In this document: in pieces, positions 1 to 8,081 of the stretch
How positions within the stretch are numbered: the stretch's first letter is position 1
Layout: each line of letters starts with the position of its first letter
Origin: a virus
DNA length: 26,636 nt
IMG/VR virus record: IMGVR_UViG_3300036770_004139
Coordinates: 1-26,636 of that record
Direction: 5' to 3' (one strand)
The notes under the pieces: generated by a model
Seen by the model: the letters and a program-made list of their open reading frames with translations, nothing else
Databases searched by the model: none
What the model was told of the DNA's origin: nothing
Translations under genes and position numbers: made by a program

Positions 1-1419
1 GATACTCCAGTAGAAATTGAATTATCAAATTTGAATGCCAGTGATGGTATAAAGAAAAAAATTAGAGATGAATTTAAAACAATTTTAGATCTTTTAGATT
101 TTGATAAAAAGTGTCACGAAATTTATAGGAATTGGTATATTGATGGCAGAATTCATTATCATAAGGTAATTGATTTTAAAAAACCTGAAGATGGAATTCA
201 AGAGTTAAGATATATTGACTCTATGAAAATTAGATATGTTAGGCAAGCAAAGAAACAAAAAAAGGATATAAGACTTTCAAATATTAATACTGACAATCCG
301 ATGGAATACGAATTTCCACAGATTGAAGAATATTTTATATACACCCCTCAAGCAACTTTCCCTTCGATGAATCCATCTACGATGGGAGATAACAAGGGAA
401 TCAAAATGACCAGAGATTCAATTTCATATTGCACATCTGGTCTTGTAGATAGAAATAAAGGATCAACACTTTCATATTTACATAAAGCAATTAAAGCACT
501 CAATCAACTTCGTATGATTGAAGATAGTCTTGTTATTTACAGATTGTCTCGTGCTCCAGAAAGAAGAATTTTTTATATTGATGTTGGCAATCTTCCTAAA
601 GTAAAAGCAGAACAATATCTGCGTGATGTTATGATGCGTTATCGTAACAAATTAGTATATGATGCTAATACTGGTGAAATTCGTGATGATAAAAAATATA
701 TGAGTATGCTTGAGGATTTTTGGTTACCTCGTCGTGAAGGTGGTAGAGGTACAGAAATTACTACATTACCTGGTGGACAAAATTTAGGAGAAATTACAGA
801 TATTAAATATTTTCAAGAAAAATTATATAGATCATTAAATGTTCCATCGTCAAGAATTGGTGGTGAAGGTGGGTTTAACTTAGGAAGATCTTCAGAAATT
901 TTAAGAGATGAAGTTAAATTTAGTAAGTTTGTGGGTAGATTGAGAAAAAGATTTGCAAATCTTTTTAACGATATGTTAAAAACACAACTACTTTTAAAAA
1001 ATATTATCACCCCAGAAGACTGGGAAATAATGAGTGAACATATTCAATATAATTTTCTTTATGACAATCATTTTGCAGAACTCAAAGAATCCGAATTGTT
1101 AAATGAAAGATTAAATATGGTTCAAGTTGCTGAACCGTATGTTGGACGTTATTTTTCCCAAGATTATGTAAGAAGAAAGATTTTGAGACAAACAGATGTT
1201 GAAATTATTGAACAAGATCAATTAATGAAAAAAGAAATTAAAGATGGCATCATCCCTGATCCAAATGCTCCAATCGATCCGATGACCGGACAACCAATTG
1301 ATGACACAACATCTATGGATTTAGGTAAACCAGTAATGGAACCTGATTTGGAATCTCAAGGATCTACCACTGTGGCTAGCGGTAAACAAGTTGAAATGCC
1401 AAAGGGTGGAGAAATTTAA
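1..1419 (+). CDS. 20: Portal vertex protein gp20, 5' end outside window
   Basis: This is the portal protein of the T4-like head: a dodecameric ring at one capsid vertex that nucleates prohead assembly, binds terminase and joins the tail. The frame is open from base 1 with no start, so the window holds the last 472 residues; marine T4-like portals are usually somewhat over 500 residues, so a modest N-terminal part is missing. Recognisable portal stretches include PEDGIQELRYID early, the YRLSRAPERRIFYIDVGNLPK segment near residues 178-198, and ending-region DPNAPIDPMTG. It is followed directly by the gp67-like, gp21, gp22 and gp23 genes, exactly the T4 head order, which supports the call. The C-terminal tail is rich in P, D and T and looks disordered. 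A TATAAATA-like late box overlaps the stop codon. Confidence 0.93.
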   Translation, partial: DTPVEIELSNLNASDGIKKKIRDEFKTILDLLDFDKKCHEIYRNWYIDGRIHYHKVIDFKKPEDGIQELRYIDSMKIRYVRQAKKQKKDIRLSNINTDNPMEYEFPQIEEYFIYTPQATFPSMNPSTMGDNKGIKMTRDSISYCTSGLVDRNKGSTLSYLHKAIKALNQLRMIEDSLVIYRLSRAPERRIFYIDVGNLPKVKAEQYLRDVMMRYRNKLVYDANTGEIRDDKKYMSMLEDFWLPRREGGRGTEITTLPGGQNLGEITDIKYFQEKLYRSLNVPSSRIGGEGGFNLGRSSEILRDEVKFSKFVGRLRKRFANLFNDMLKTQLLLKNIITPEDWEIMSEHIQYNFLYDNHFAELKESELLNERLNMVQVAEPYVGRYFSQDYVRRKILRQTDVEIIEQDQLMKKEIKDGIIPDPNAPIDPMTGQPIDDTTSMDLGKPVMEPDLESQGSTTVASGKQVEMPKGGEI

Positions 1420-1425
1420 TAAATA
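1418..1425 (+). promoter_or_regulatory. T4-type late promoter box AATAAATA
   Basis: AATAAATA differs at one base from the T4 late consensus TATAAATA, which is read by gp55 with the sliding clamp. By T4 spacing the start would be near 1431, giving about a 20-nt leader before the ATG at 1451. The box overlaps the gp20 stop. AT-rich DNA makes chance matches common; the recurrence at gene starts is what supports it. Confidence 0.5.
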
Positions 1426-1450
1426 ACAACGATTACTTATTTCAAGAATT

Positions 1451-1639
1451 ATGGATGAATTAATGGATATGATTGTCACAGATGAAAGTCCTTCTCAAAT
1501 TAGTGACAAAATTAAAGAACTTCTTTTTGCAAAGTCGGCAGAAAGAGTGGATGATTTTAGAACATATGTCTCCAACGGTCTTTTTGGTGATGGTGAAGAA
1601 CAAGAAGAAGATGTTGCATATAATCTTGAAGATGAATGA
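1451..1639 (+). CDS. 67: Prohead core protein, gp67-like
   Basis: A 62-residue acidic protein placed right after the portal gene, where T4 has gene 67. T4 gp67 is a small internal core protein needed for correct prohead shape and is processed by gp21. The visible pattern fits: a helical N-terminal half (KIKELLFAKSAERVDDF) followed by a short acidic tail (DGEEQEEDVAYNLEDE). T4 gp67 is longer (about 80 residues) with a longer acidic tail, so this is a reduced version. No clear Shine-Dalgarno sequence precedes the ATG; a late box lies 26 nt upstream. The assignment rests on position, size, charge and a loose sequence match. Confidence 0.65.
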   Translation: MDELMDMIVTDESPSQISDKIKELLFAKSAERVDDFRTYVSNGLFGDGEEQEEDVAYNLEDE

Positions 1640-1641
1640 CG

Positions 1642-1649
1642 AATAAATA
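1642..1649 (+). promoter_or_regulatory. T4-type late promoter box AATAAATA
   Basis: A second AATAAATA just after the stop of the gp67-like gene. The predicted start is near 1655, about 19 nt before the ATG at 1674. Same box and similar leader length as at 1418-1425. Confidence 0.5.
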
Positions 1650-1673
1650 ACTAATAAGTGTATTATAAGAATA

Positions 1674-2225
1674 ATGACTCATAGACCAGTTGGATCTGGC
1701 GTTTCCTTTGCCACATCTACTACATCAGCAAAATCAACAGCAATTTCTGGAAGAACAAATGTTCTTAGAGTAGTTGCTACTGGTGCTAATGCGTTTGTTG
1801 CAATAGGAACAGAGCCAACTGCAACTCTTAGTGATTATTGTGTTCCATCAGGAACTTCAGCAACTCTTGCAATTGATAATGGATCGGCAAGAGTTGTTGG
1901 AGTAACAACTGGATCGACAACTTATATTACATTTCCAGAGGGTCAGATGTCTCCTTTTGGAGTAGGTGATTATGTTACATTAACAGCATCCACTCAAAAT
2001 TATTATAATTTTACTCATATTCCAGTGACTGAAGTGTTCAATACTTCAAGTTATGATGGTTATTTCTCAACAAGAATTGGAGTAGGAACAAATACAACTG
2101 GAATTGCAACTGCCTTTTCAGACCCAGATGCAATTTTGAGAAATTCTTTTAAAGTATCTGCAATTACTGATAGTGGTTCTGGAATGCTTTACTCCCAACA
2201 AGTACAAATTACCAGTCAAGCGTAA
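1674..2225 (+). CDS. Unrecognised beta-rich protein in the head operon
   Basis: A 183-residue protein that I do not recognise by family. It is very rich in S, T, G, A and V, has alternating hydrophobic residues suggesting beta structure throughout, and has no cysteine-rich, transmembrane or nucleotide-binding motif apart from a single Cys near residue 56. The segment NVLRVVATGANAFVAIGT and the later YVTLTASTQNYYNFTHI look like strands of a beta-sandwich. It sits where T4 has gene 68, between the gp67-like gene and the protease gp21, and has its own late box, so a structural role in the head (for example a surface decoration or internal core component) is plausible. That role is inferred from context only; it does not resemble helical T4 gp68. 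Confidence 0.8.
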   Translation: MTHRPVGSGVSFATSTTSAKSTAISGRTNVLRVVATGANAFVAIGTEPTATLSDYCVPSGTSATLAIDNGSARVVGVTTGSTTYITFPEGQMSPFGVGDYVTLTASTQNYYNFTHIPVTEVFNTSSYDGYFSTRIGVGTNTTGIATAFSDPDAILRNSFKVSAITDSGSGMLYSQQVQITSQA

Positions 2226-2226
2226 A

Positions 2227-2877
2227 ATGAAACTTATCAGAGAAGAGATCGAATCAGTAGAATTTATCGTTGAAGAACGTAACGGTAAAAAGTCACTGTA
2301 TATTGAAGGAGTTTTTCTTCAAGGCAACATCAAGAACCGTAATGGTCGTATGTACCCTATGGAAACTCTTCGTCGTGAAGTTGCCCGTTACAATGAAAAT
2401 CATATTCAAGCAGGTAGAGCACTTGGAGAACTTGGACATCCAGATGGTCCTACAGTAAATCTTGATCGGGTTTCTCATAAAATTACTTCTCTCCGTGAAA
2501 GTGGTTCTAATTTTATCGGAAAGGCTAAAATTCTTAACACTCCGATGGGAAAAATTGCGGAGTCATTAATTTCTGAAGGTGTTAAATTGGGTGTTTCTTC
2601 TCGTGGAGTTGGATCATTAAGTTTAACTCGTGAAGGAATTAATGTTGTCGGAGAGGATTTTATGCTTGCAACGGCAGCTGATATCGTTGCTGATCCTTCT
2701 GCTCCTGATGCGTTTGTTTCGGGAATTATGGAAGGTAAAGAATGGGTATGGGATGGTGGCATTCTTCGTGAAAAATATGCCACAAAAACTTATAAGAGAA
2801 TTAATACTTTAGTTGATCAAAAAAAATTAGATGAAGAAAAACTCAATCTTTTTAATGATTTTCTGAATAACTTGTAA
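2227..2877 (+). CDS. 21: Prohead maturation protease gp21
   Basis: The serine protease that cleaves the scaffold, core proteins and gp23 during T4-like head maturation. The start is placed at the ATG at 2227, one base after the preceding stop, giving 216 residues, about the size of T4 gp21; a longer reading from 2173 would overlap the preceding gene by over 50 nt. Residues matching the herpesvirus-assemblin-like fold are visible: the catalytic His in GELGHPDGPTVNL (His71) and the catalytic Ser in LGVSSRGVGS (Ser124/125), followed by a conserved DFMLATAADIVADPSAPDAFV segment. The N-terminal part (IEGVFLQGNIKNRNGRMYP) is also typical. Located immediately before its substrate gp22. Confidence 0.95.
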   Translation: MKLIREEIESVEFIVEERNGKKSLYIEGVFLQGNIKNRNGRMYPMETLRREVARYNENHIQAGRALGELGHPDGPTVNLDRVSHKITSLRESGSNFIGKAKILNTPMGKIAESLISEGVKLGVSSRGVGSLSLTREGINVVGEDFMLATAADIVADPSAPDAFVSGIMEGKEWVWDGGILREKYATKTYKRINTLVDQKKLDEEKLNLFNDFLNNL

Positions 2878-2887
2878 TTTCTTAATT

Positions 2888-2899
2888 TATAAATAAATA
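2888..2899 (+). promoter_or_regulatory. Double T4-type late promoter box before gp22
   Basis: A perfect TATAAATA at 2888-2895 overlaps a second ATAAATA at 2893-2899. The implied start near 2901-2905 leaves a leader of about 30 nt that contains a Shine-Dalgarno GGAGA at 2922-2926 before the ATG at 2933. This is the best late-promoter candidate in the head module. Confidence 0.7.
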
Positions 2900-2932
2900 T
2901 AGTTATTAACAAAGGTTAATCGGAGAGTTCAA

Positions 2933-4033
2933 ATGTCTCGTGGAGATTTACAAGAAATGGAAGTAGGCACTAAGCAATCCAAAACTGCCGTCAATTCTAA
3001 TGCAAAGGCAGGAGATTCGATGCCAAGAATGGCAGATCCAGGTACTCAACTTGGTGCAGTAGAGGATCTGGGTGGTCCAACCCCAGAAAATTATCGTTCC
3101 GATGACGATAGTGCAAAATTGAAAACACCTGGAGCAACTTTAAAGCAGGTTAGAGATATTGTAAATAAAGGTGCTAAATCTGCAGATCCTATGAAAGGAA
3201 TGAAGGAAGAGTCTGAGTTTGATGAAGACGAAGAACTCCTAGAAGCAAAACATAAGGAAGAAGAAGAGGACGAAGAAGAGGAAGATGATGAAGAAGAAAT
3301 GGAAGAGTCTTTTGATATTGAAGATGATGTAAATGCTCTTCTTATCGGAGAAGAACTTTCTGAAGATTTTAAAGAAAAGGCAAAAATGATTTTTGAAGCT
3401 GCTTTAAAATCAAAAGTTAATGAAGTTAGAGAATCATTAGAGGAGCAGTATGCTGCTGCTCTTTTAGAAGAAGTAGAAGAAATTAAAGAACAATTCCAAG
3501 AAAGAGTTGATTCTTACCTTGAATATGTTGCAGACGAATGGTTTGCAGAAAATGCCCTTGCAATTGAGCAAGGACTGAAAACCGAAATGACTGAGAGTTT
3601 CCTCTCAGGAATGAGGGAACTTTTTGAAGCACATTATGTATCAATCCCTGAAGATAAGTATAATGTTTTAGAGAGTATGGTAGAAAAACTTGATGACATG
3701 GAGACAAAACTCAACGAGCAGATTGAGAAAAATGTTTTCCTAAACAAGCGTCTCGCAGAGTCGGTTGCTGACGGAATCTTAGATCAAGTTTCTGAAGGGC
3801 TTGCTGCCACTCAGAAAGAAAAGCTCGCTTCACTTGCCGAAAGTGTTGAGTTTGAAAGTGAGGAAGAATATCGTGAAAAATTGGAGATGCTAAAGGAATC
3901 TTATTTCCCAACAAATAAATCTCTAAGAGCAAACACTGAAAGTCTTTCAGAGCAAGTTGATTCTTCGTCAGAAGAAATTTCTGGTACGATGGCTGCTTAT
4001 CTGAAAACTCTTCAAGCAGTTGCAAAAAATTGA
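2933..4033 (+). CDS. 22: Prohead core scaffolding protein gp22
   Basis: The main scaffold around which the gp23 shell assembles; it is degraded by gp21 during maturation. The protein is 366 residues, longer than T4 gp22 (about 269). Residues about 94-127 form a run almost entirely of E and D, and most of the remaining sequence is charged and helix-forming with heptad-like spacing, consistent with a long coiled-coil scaffold. The N-terminal 90 residues are low in hydrophobics and look disordered. The ATG at 2933 has a good Shine-Dalgarno sequence 6 nt upstream. Position between gp21 and gp23 makes the identity firm even though scaffold sequences diverge quickly. Confidence 0.9.
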   Translation: MSRGDLQEMEVGTKQSKTAVNSNAKAGDSMPRMADPGTQLGAVEDLGGPTPENYRSDDDSAKLKTPGATLKQVRDIVNKGAKSADPMKGMKEESEFDEDEELLEAKHKEEEEDEEEEDDEEEMEESFDIEDDVNALLIGEELSEDFKEKAKMIFEAALKSKVNEVRESLEEQYAAALLEEVEEIKEQFQERVDSYLEYVADEWFAENALAIEQGLKTEMTESFLSGMRELFEAHYVSIPEDKYNVLESMVEKLDDMETKLNEQIEKNVFLNKRLAESVADGILDQVSEGLAATQKEKLASLAESVEFESEEEYREKLEMLKESYFPTNKSLRANTESLSEQVDSSSEEISGTMAAYLKTLQAVAKN

Positions 4034-4041
4034 ATTAAATA
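4034..4041 (+). promoter_or_regulatory. Possible late promoter box ATTAAATA before gp23
   Basis: ATTAAATA shares the AAATA core of the late consensus but differs at the first two positions. It lies just after the gp22 stop, with a predicted start near 4047 and a leader of about 33 nt. The leader contains AAGAGG at 4065-4070, a good ribosome site for the ATG at 4080. Weaker match than the other boxes. Confidence 0.35.
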
Positions 4042-4079
4042 TTAAATCAAACAAAACAACAAACAAGAGGTAAACGCAA

Positions 4080-5513
4080 ATGTTCCATTCCGAACAATTG
4101 CAGGCAAAGTGGGCACCACTCCTCAACTATGAGGGTCTTGATCCAATCAAAGATTCGCATCGTAGAGCAGTAACCGCTGTCCTGCTAGAAAACCAAGAAA
4201 AATTCCTCCGTGAGGAATCTGCATTCTCCACAGGTATGAACCTGATGGAATCACCAACCAACAGTGCTAATGCTGCTGGTGCTTCAGGTGGATTTGGTGG
4301 TAGTGCTACCGCTGCAGGTCCTACTGCTGGTTTCGATCCAGTTCTGATCTCACTAATCAGACGTTCTATGCCTAACCTGGTTGCTTATGACCTGGCTGGC
4401 GTTCAACCAATGAGTGGTCCTACTGGACTCATCTTCGCAATGCGTTCACGTTACAACAATCAGAGTGGTACGGAATCCTTCTATAATGAAGTTGATACTG
4501 CCTTCTCTGGTCAAGATTCGGGTAACGATTTGACTGCAGGATTCACCGATGTTGTTGCTGGTCTTGGAACCACTTCACAATCCGGTACCAACCCAGCAAT
4601 TCTTAACCCAGTTGGAACTGCTACTTCGACCGCATATGATGTTGGTCAAGGAATGGTAACTGGTGACTCGGAGAATCTTGGAAATGCTGCTGGTGACCAG
4701 TTCAATCAGATGGCATTCTCAATTGAGAAAGTCACTGTTACTGCAAAGTCAAGAGCACTGAAGGCTGAGTACTCACTTGAGCTTGCTCAGGACCTTAAGG
4801 CAATTCACGGTCTGAATGCAGAAGCTGAGTTGGCAAACATTCTGTCAACTGAGATTCTTGCTGAAATCAACCGTGAAGTCATTCGTACAATCTACAAGAT
4901 TGCTGAGCAAGGTGCTGTTGAGAACGTTGCAACTGCAGGTGTTTTTGACCTTGACGTTGATTCAAACGGTCGTTGGTCAGTTGAGAAGTTCAAGGGTCTT
5001 CTGTTCCAAATCGAAAGAGATGCTAACAGAATTGCTCAGAGAACTCGTCGTGGAAAGGGTAACATCATTATGTGTTCTGCTGACGTTGCTTCAGCACTCA
5101 CAATGGCTGGTGTTCTTGACTACACCCCTGCTCTGAATGCAAACCTAAATGTTGATGACACTGGCAATACTTTTGCTGGAACCATCAACGGTAAGTACAG
5201 AGTATACATCGATCCATATTCGGCAAACCTTGCTGCTGATAATGGTGGTCTGGCACAGGGTACAAACCAGTACTATGTTGTTGGTTATAAGGGTTCTAGC
5301 CCATATGATGCTGGTCTCTTCTATTGCCCATATGTTCCCCTCCAAATGGTTCGTGCCGTTGGTGAGGACACCTTCCAGCCCAAGATTGGCTTTAAGACCC
5401 GTTACGGTATCGTTGCAAACCCATTTGCAGAAGGTACTGAGCAAGGTCTGGGTCGTCTTCGTGTTAACAGCAACCGTTACTATAGAAGAGTTGCTATCAA
5501 GAACCTTATGTGA
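4080..5513 (+). CDS. 23: Major capsid protein gp23
   Basis: The main shell protein of the T4-like capsid, with an HK97-type fold. It has 477 residues and shows the strongly conserved T4 block IRRSMPNLVAYDLAGVQPMSGPTGLIFAMRSRY (about residues 96-128; T4 has RRAIPNLIAFDICGVQPM at this place). The C-terminal region VPLQMVRAVGEDTFQPKIGFKTRYGIVANPF is also typical. The first 60 residues are helical and charged and should be the part removed by gp21; NLME at residues 54-57 fits the (L/I)xE cleavage rule, so cleavage after Glu57 is a reasonable guess. Base use is visibly richer in G and C at third positions than the neighbouring genes, as expected for the most highly expressed phage protein. Strong ribosome site at 4065-4070 and terminator just after. 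Confidence 0.97.
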   Translation: MFHSEQLQAKWAPLLNYEGLDPIKDSHRRAVTAVLLENQEKFLREESAFSTGMNLMESPTNSANAAGASGGFGGSATAAGPTAGFDPVLISLIRRSMPNLVAYDLAGVQPMSGPTGLIFAMRSRYNNQSGTESFYNEVDTAFSGQDSGNDLTAGFTDVVAGLGTTSQSGTNPAILNPVGTATSTAYDVGQGMVTGDSENLGNAAGDQFNQMAFSIEKVTVTAKSRALKAEYSLELAQDLKAIHGLNAEAELANILSTEILAEINREVIRTIYKIAEQGAVENVATAGVFDLDVDSNGRWSVEKFKGLLFQIERDANRIAQRTRRGKGNIIMCSADVASALTMAGVLDYTPALNANLNVDDTGNTFAGTINGKYRVYIDPYSANLAADNGGLAQGTNQYYVVGYKGSSPYDAGLFYCPYVPLQMVRAVGEDTFQPKIGFKTRYGIVANPFAEGTEQGLGRLRVNSNRYYRRVAIKNLM

Positions 5514-5536
5514 TTTAAATTCACTAAGTTTTCAGA

Positions 5537-5560
5537 GGGGTCCTTTTGGACCCCTTTTTT
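5537..5560 (+). terminator. Intrinsic terminator after gp23
   Basis: Perfect 7-bp stem GGGGTCC / GGACCCC (5537-5543 with 5548-5554), a TTTT loop, and six T residues directly after. This is a textbook rho-independent terminator and closes the head operon after the major capsid gene. Confidence 0.92.
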
Positions 5561-5563
5561 ATT

Positions 5564-5570
5564 CTAAATA
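5564..5570 (+). promoter_or_regulatory. Possible late promoter box CTAAATA before gp3-like gene
   Basis: CTAAATA follows the gp23 terminator immediately and is the only candidate promoter for the next operon. T4 spacing would place the start near 5576, only about 4 nt before the ATG at 5580, so the message would be almost leaderless. Confidence 0.4.
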
Positions 5571-5579
5571 GTTCAAAAA

Positions 5580-6143
5580 ATGGCAGTTTCGAACGGATTT
5601 AAAAATCAAATACAAAATAGAAATTTTTTAAGTCCCGTTGGATTTAAATTTATTTTGAATAGATGCCCTAAAGTTACATTTTTTTCAAACCAGTGCAATA
5701 TTCCAGGTTTAACAATTGGAACTGCGATTCAATCAACATATTTAAAAGATATTGATATTCCTGGTGATAAAGTAACATTTAATGATTTTAACTTAAGATT
5801 TTTAGTTGATGAAAATCTTGAAAATTATATGCAAATACAAAATTGGATTCGTGGAATTGGTTACCCTGAAAGTTTGCAAGAAATTTATAACTGGCAAAAT
5901 AATAATGATAACTTGGAACAACCATATAATTCGCAACTAAATTTATATTCTGATGGAACTTTGAATATTCTTACTAGTGCTCAGACTCCAAATTTTAAGA
6001 TAAAATTTATAGATCTTTTTCCAGTCAATTTGTCAGACTTGCAATTTGATGCAACCGATACTGATATTCAATATTTGACTGCAGAGGTGTCTTTCAAGTA
6101 TACTATTTACAATATAACTGATTTAAGTGGAAATCCATTATGA
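5580..6143 (+). CDS. 3: Tail completion / sheath stabiliser protein, gp3-like
   Basis: A 187-residue protein located between gp23 and uvsY, the place where marine T4-like phages carry gene 3. gp3 caps the tail tube and helps end sheath assembly. The sequence pattern belongs to the wider family of tube and tube-terminating proteins: an N-terminal NRNFLSPVGFKFILNRCP, a CNIPGLTIGTA stretch, then the typical DIDIPGDKVTFNDFNLRFLVDENLENY motif around residues 58-84 and a C-terminal beta-rich domain. No Shine-Dalgarno sequence precedes the ATG. It could alternatively be named tail-tube-like on fold alone; gene order favours gp3. Overlaps uvsY by 4 nt (ATGA). Confidence 0.68.
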   Translation: MAVSNGFKNQIQNRNFLSPVGFKFILNRCPKVTFFSNQCNIPGLTIGTAIQSTYLKDIDIPGDKVTFNDFNLRFLVDENLENYMQIQNWIRGIGYPESLQEIYNWQNNNDNLEQPYNSQLNLYSDGTLNILTSAQTPNFKIKFIDLFPVNLSDLQFDATDTDIQYLTAEVSFKYTIYNITDLSGNPL

Positions 6144-6577
6144 GTATAGATTTGGATACTATCCAAAAAATGTGGGAAGAGGATTCAAAAATAGATGCAG
6201 ATAATTTACACACCGAATCATTAAGTATTCCAATTCTTCACGCAAAATATTTTGAACTTTATAATACAATTTTTCTATTAAGAAAAAAAGCAGAACAACA
6301 AAAAAGAAACATTCGTCACGAACGTTATGAATATTATTCTGGAAAATCTGATCCAGAAGTTTATGTTGATAACCCATTTCCAAAAAAGATCCGTGATAAA
6401 GATACGATGCAAAAATATCTAGATGCAGATGAAAAACTTTCATCAATTTGTTTGAAAATAGATTACTATGACACTATGTTAGTATATATTGAAAGTATTT
6501 TAAAAGTTATACAAAATAGAACATATCAAATTAAAAATGCAATTGAATTTATGAAATTTAATGCTGGGTTGGGGTAA
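6140..6577 (+). CDS. uvsY: Recombination mediator UvsY
   Basis: UvsY loads the recombinase UvsX onto single-stranded DNA covered by gp32. The 145-residue length is close to T4 UvsY (137). Matching landmarks are the central RHERYEYYSGKSDPEVY stretch (T4 has a DYYSGRGDGDEF segment here) and the C-terminal helices IESILKVIQNRTYQIKNAIEFMKF, which correspond to the T4 end AIKSRGFAIKHIQDMRAFEAG. It overlaps the gp3-like gene by 4 nt and precedes uvsW, the partner in recombination-dependent replication, although T4 itself has a different local arrangement. Confidence 0.9.
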   Translation: MSIDLDTIQKMWEEDSKIDADNLHTESLSIPILHAKYFELYNTIFLLRKKAEQQKRNIRHERYEYYSGKSDPEVYVDNPFPKKIRDKDTMQKYLDADEKLSSICLKIDYYDTMLVYIESILKVIQNRTYQIKNAIEFMKFNAGLG

Positions 6578-6584
6578 ATAAATA
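6577..6584 (+). promoter_or_regulatory. T4-type late promoter box AATAAATA before uvsW
   Basis: AATAAATA overlaps the uvsY stop. The predicted start is near 6590, about 16 nt before the GTG start of uvsW. T4 uvsW is itself a late gene, which fits. Confidence 0.5.
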
Positions 6585-6605
6585 CTTATAGATGAATGAA
6601 GATGT

Positions 6606-8081
6606 GTGAGTGAAAGAGAAGCAAATCTTATAATATCAAAATCAAATGAAGTATTTCTTAAAATTGATACAGAACCTCATATCGAATATGAGTTAAGAGA
6701 TCATTTTAAATTTGATGTTCCAAATGCAAAGTTTATGCCACAATATCGTGGTAGGAATTGGAATGGGGAAATACATCTGTTTGACATTAGATCAAAACAA
6801 ATTTACGTCGGTCTTTTAGATAAAATTGTTAATTTTTGTAATCAATACAATTACACATATAAATTTGAAAGTAATAAATTTTATGGACTTCCATTTGAAA
6901 TTAACGAAGAAATTTCATATGAAGGAGTCAAAGATTTTATGCACTCCATATGTTCGCATCAACCACGTCAATACCAAATTGAGGGAGTATACGATGCCCT
7001 ACGATATAATCGAAAGTTATTGATAAGTCCCACTGCGTCAGGTAAATCTCTGATGATTTACGCCCTCGTGCGGTATTATATGGATAAAGGGCAAAAAATT
7101 CTTGTAGTTGTTCCAACGACAAGTTTAGTAAGTCAGATGCACGGCGACTTTCGTGATTATGGTTTAGATGTAGATTCATATTGCCACAAGATATATTCTG
7201 GGAGAGAAAAAACAAACGAATATCCAGTCACCATCACCACTTGGCAATCTGTATATAAATTAGAACGTTCATTTTTTGAAGAGTATGGTGTCATTATAGG
7301 TGATGAAGCACATTTATTCAAGAGCAAGTCATTAATACAAATTATGACTAAACTTCATCACGCAAAATATCGTTTTGGATTTACAGGAACTTTAGATGGA
7401 ACACAAACTCATAAATGGGTTCTTGAAGGATTATTTGGTCCTTCATACAAAGTTACAAAAACTGATGAATTAATGAAACAGGGTCATTTGTCCCAACTTG
7501 ATATTCAGTGTCTTGTTCTTAAACACCCTCCACAAAAATTTGAAACTTATGAAGATGAAATTCAATATTTAATCTCTCACGAACAAAGAAATAAGTTCAT
7601 TCAAAATCTTGCTTTAGATTTAAAAGGAAACACTCTTGTTCTTTTTTCGAGGGTGGAAGCACACGGAGCCATACTCTATGAAAAGATAAATAAAGATAAA
7701 GAAGATAATCGTAAAGTATTTTTTGTACACGGTGGAGTGGATACTGACGAAAGAGAATTAGTGAGAGAAATTACAGAAAAAGAAAATAACGCAATTATTG
7801 TTGCTTCATATGGAACTTTTTCTACTGGTATCAATATTAAAAATCTCCATAATGTTATTTTCGCCTCACCAAGTAAATCCAGAATCCGTAATCTTCAAAG
7901 TATTGGACGAGTTCTTAGAAAAGGAAAAGACAAAGTAAAGGCAACTTTATATGATATTGCTGATGATTGTACAAATAAATCAAGAAAAAATTATACTTTA
8001 AATCATTTTATAGAAAGAATTAAAATTTATAATGAAGAAAATTTCAATTATGAAATAATTACAGTACAATTAAAAAAATGA
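6606..8081 (+). CDS. uvsW: DNA/RNA helicase UvsW
   Basis: A superfamily 2 helicase that unwinds branched DNA and R-loops and drives the switch from origin- to recombination-dependent replication. The 491 residues match T4 UvsW in length. Visible motifs: Walker A SPTASGKS (141-148), motif Ib region VVVPTTSLV, DEAH box (233-236), motif III FTGT, and motif VI QSIGRVLRKG near residue 435. The N-terminal 100 residues are the UvsW-specific nucleic-acid-binding domain. The only in-frame start consistent with the upstream gene is GTG at 6606; no good Shine-Dalgarno is visible. Its stop overlaps the next start by 4 nt. Confidence 0.95.
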   Translation: MSEREANLIISKSNEVFLKIDTEPHIEYELRDHFKFDVPNAKFMPQYRGRNWNGEIHLFDIRSKQIYVGLLDKIVNFCNQYNYTYKFESNKFYGLPFEINEEISYEGVKDFMHSICSHQPRQYQIEGVYDALRYNRKLLISPTASGKSLMIYALVRYYMDKGQKILVVVPTTSLVSQMHGDFRDYGLDVDSYCHKIYSGREKTNEYPVTITTWQSVYKLERSFFEEYGVIIGDEAHLFKSKSLIQIMTKLHHAKYRFGFTGTLDGTQTHKWVLEGLFGPSYKVTKTDELMKQGHLSQLDIQCLVLKHPPQKFETYEDEIQYLISHEQRNKFIQNLALDLKGNTLVLFSRVEAHGAILYEKINKDKEDNRKVFFVHGGVDTDERELVREITEKENNAIIVASYGTFSTGINIKNLHNVIFASPSKSRIRNLQSIGRVLRKGKDKVKATLYDIADDCTNKSRKNYTLNHFIERIKIYNEENFNYEIITVQLKK

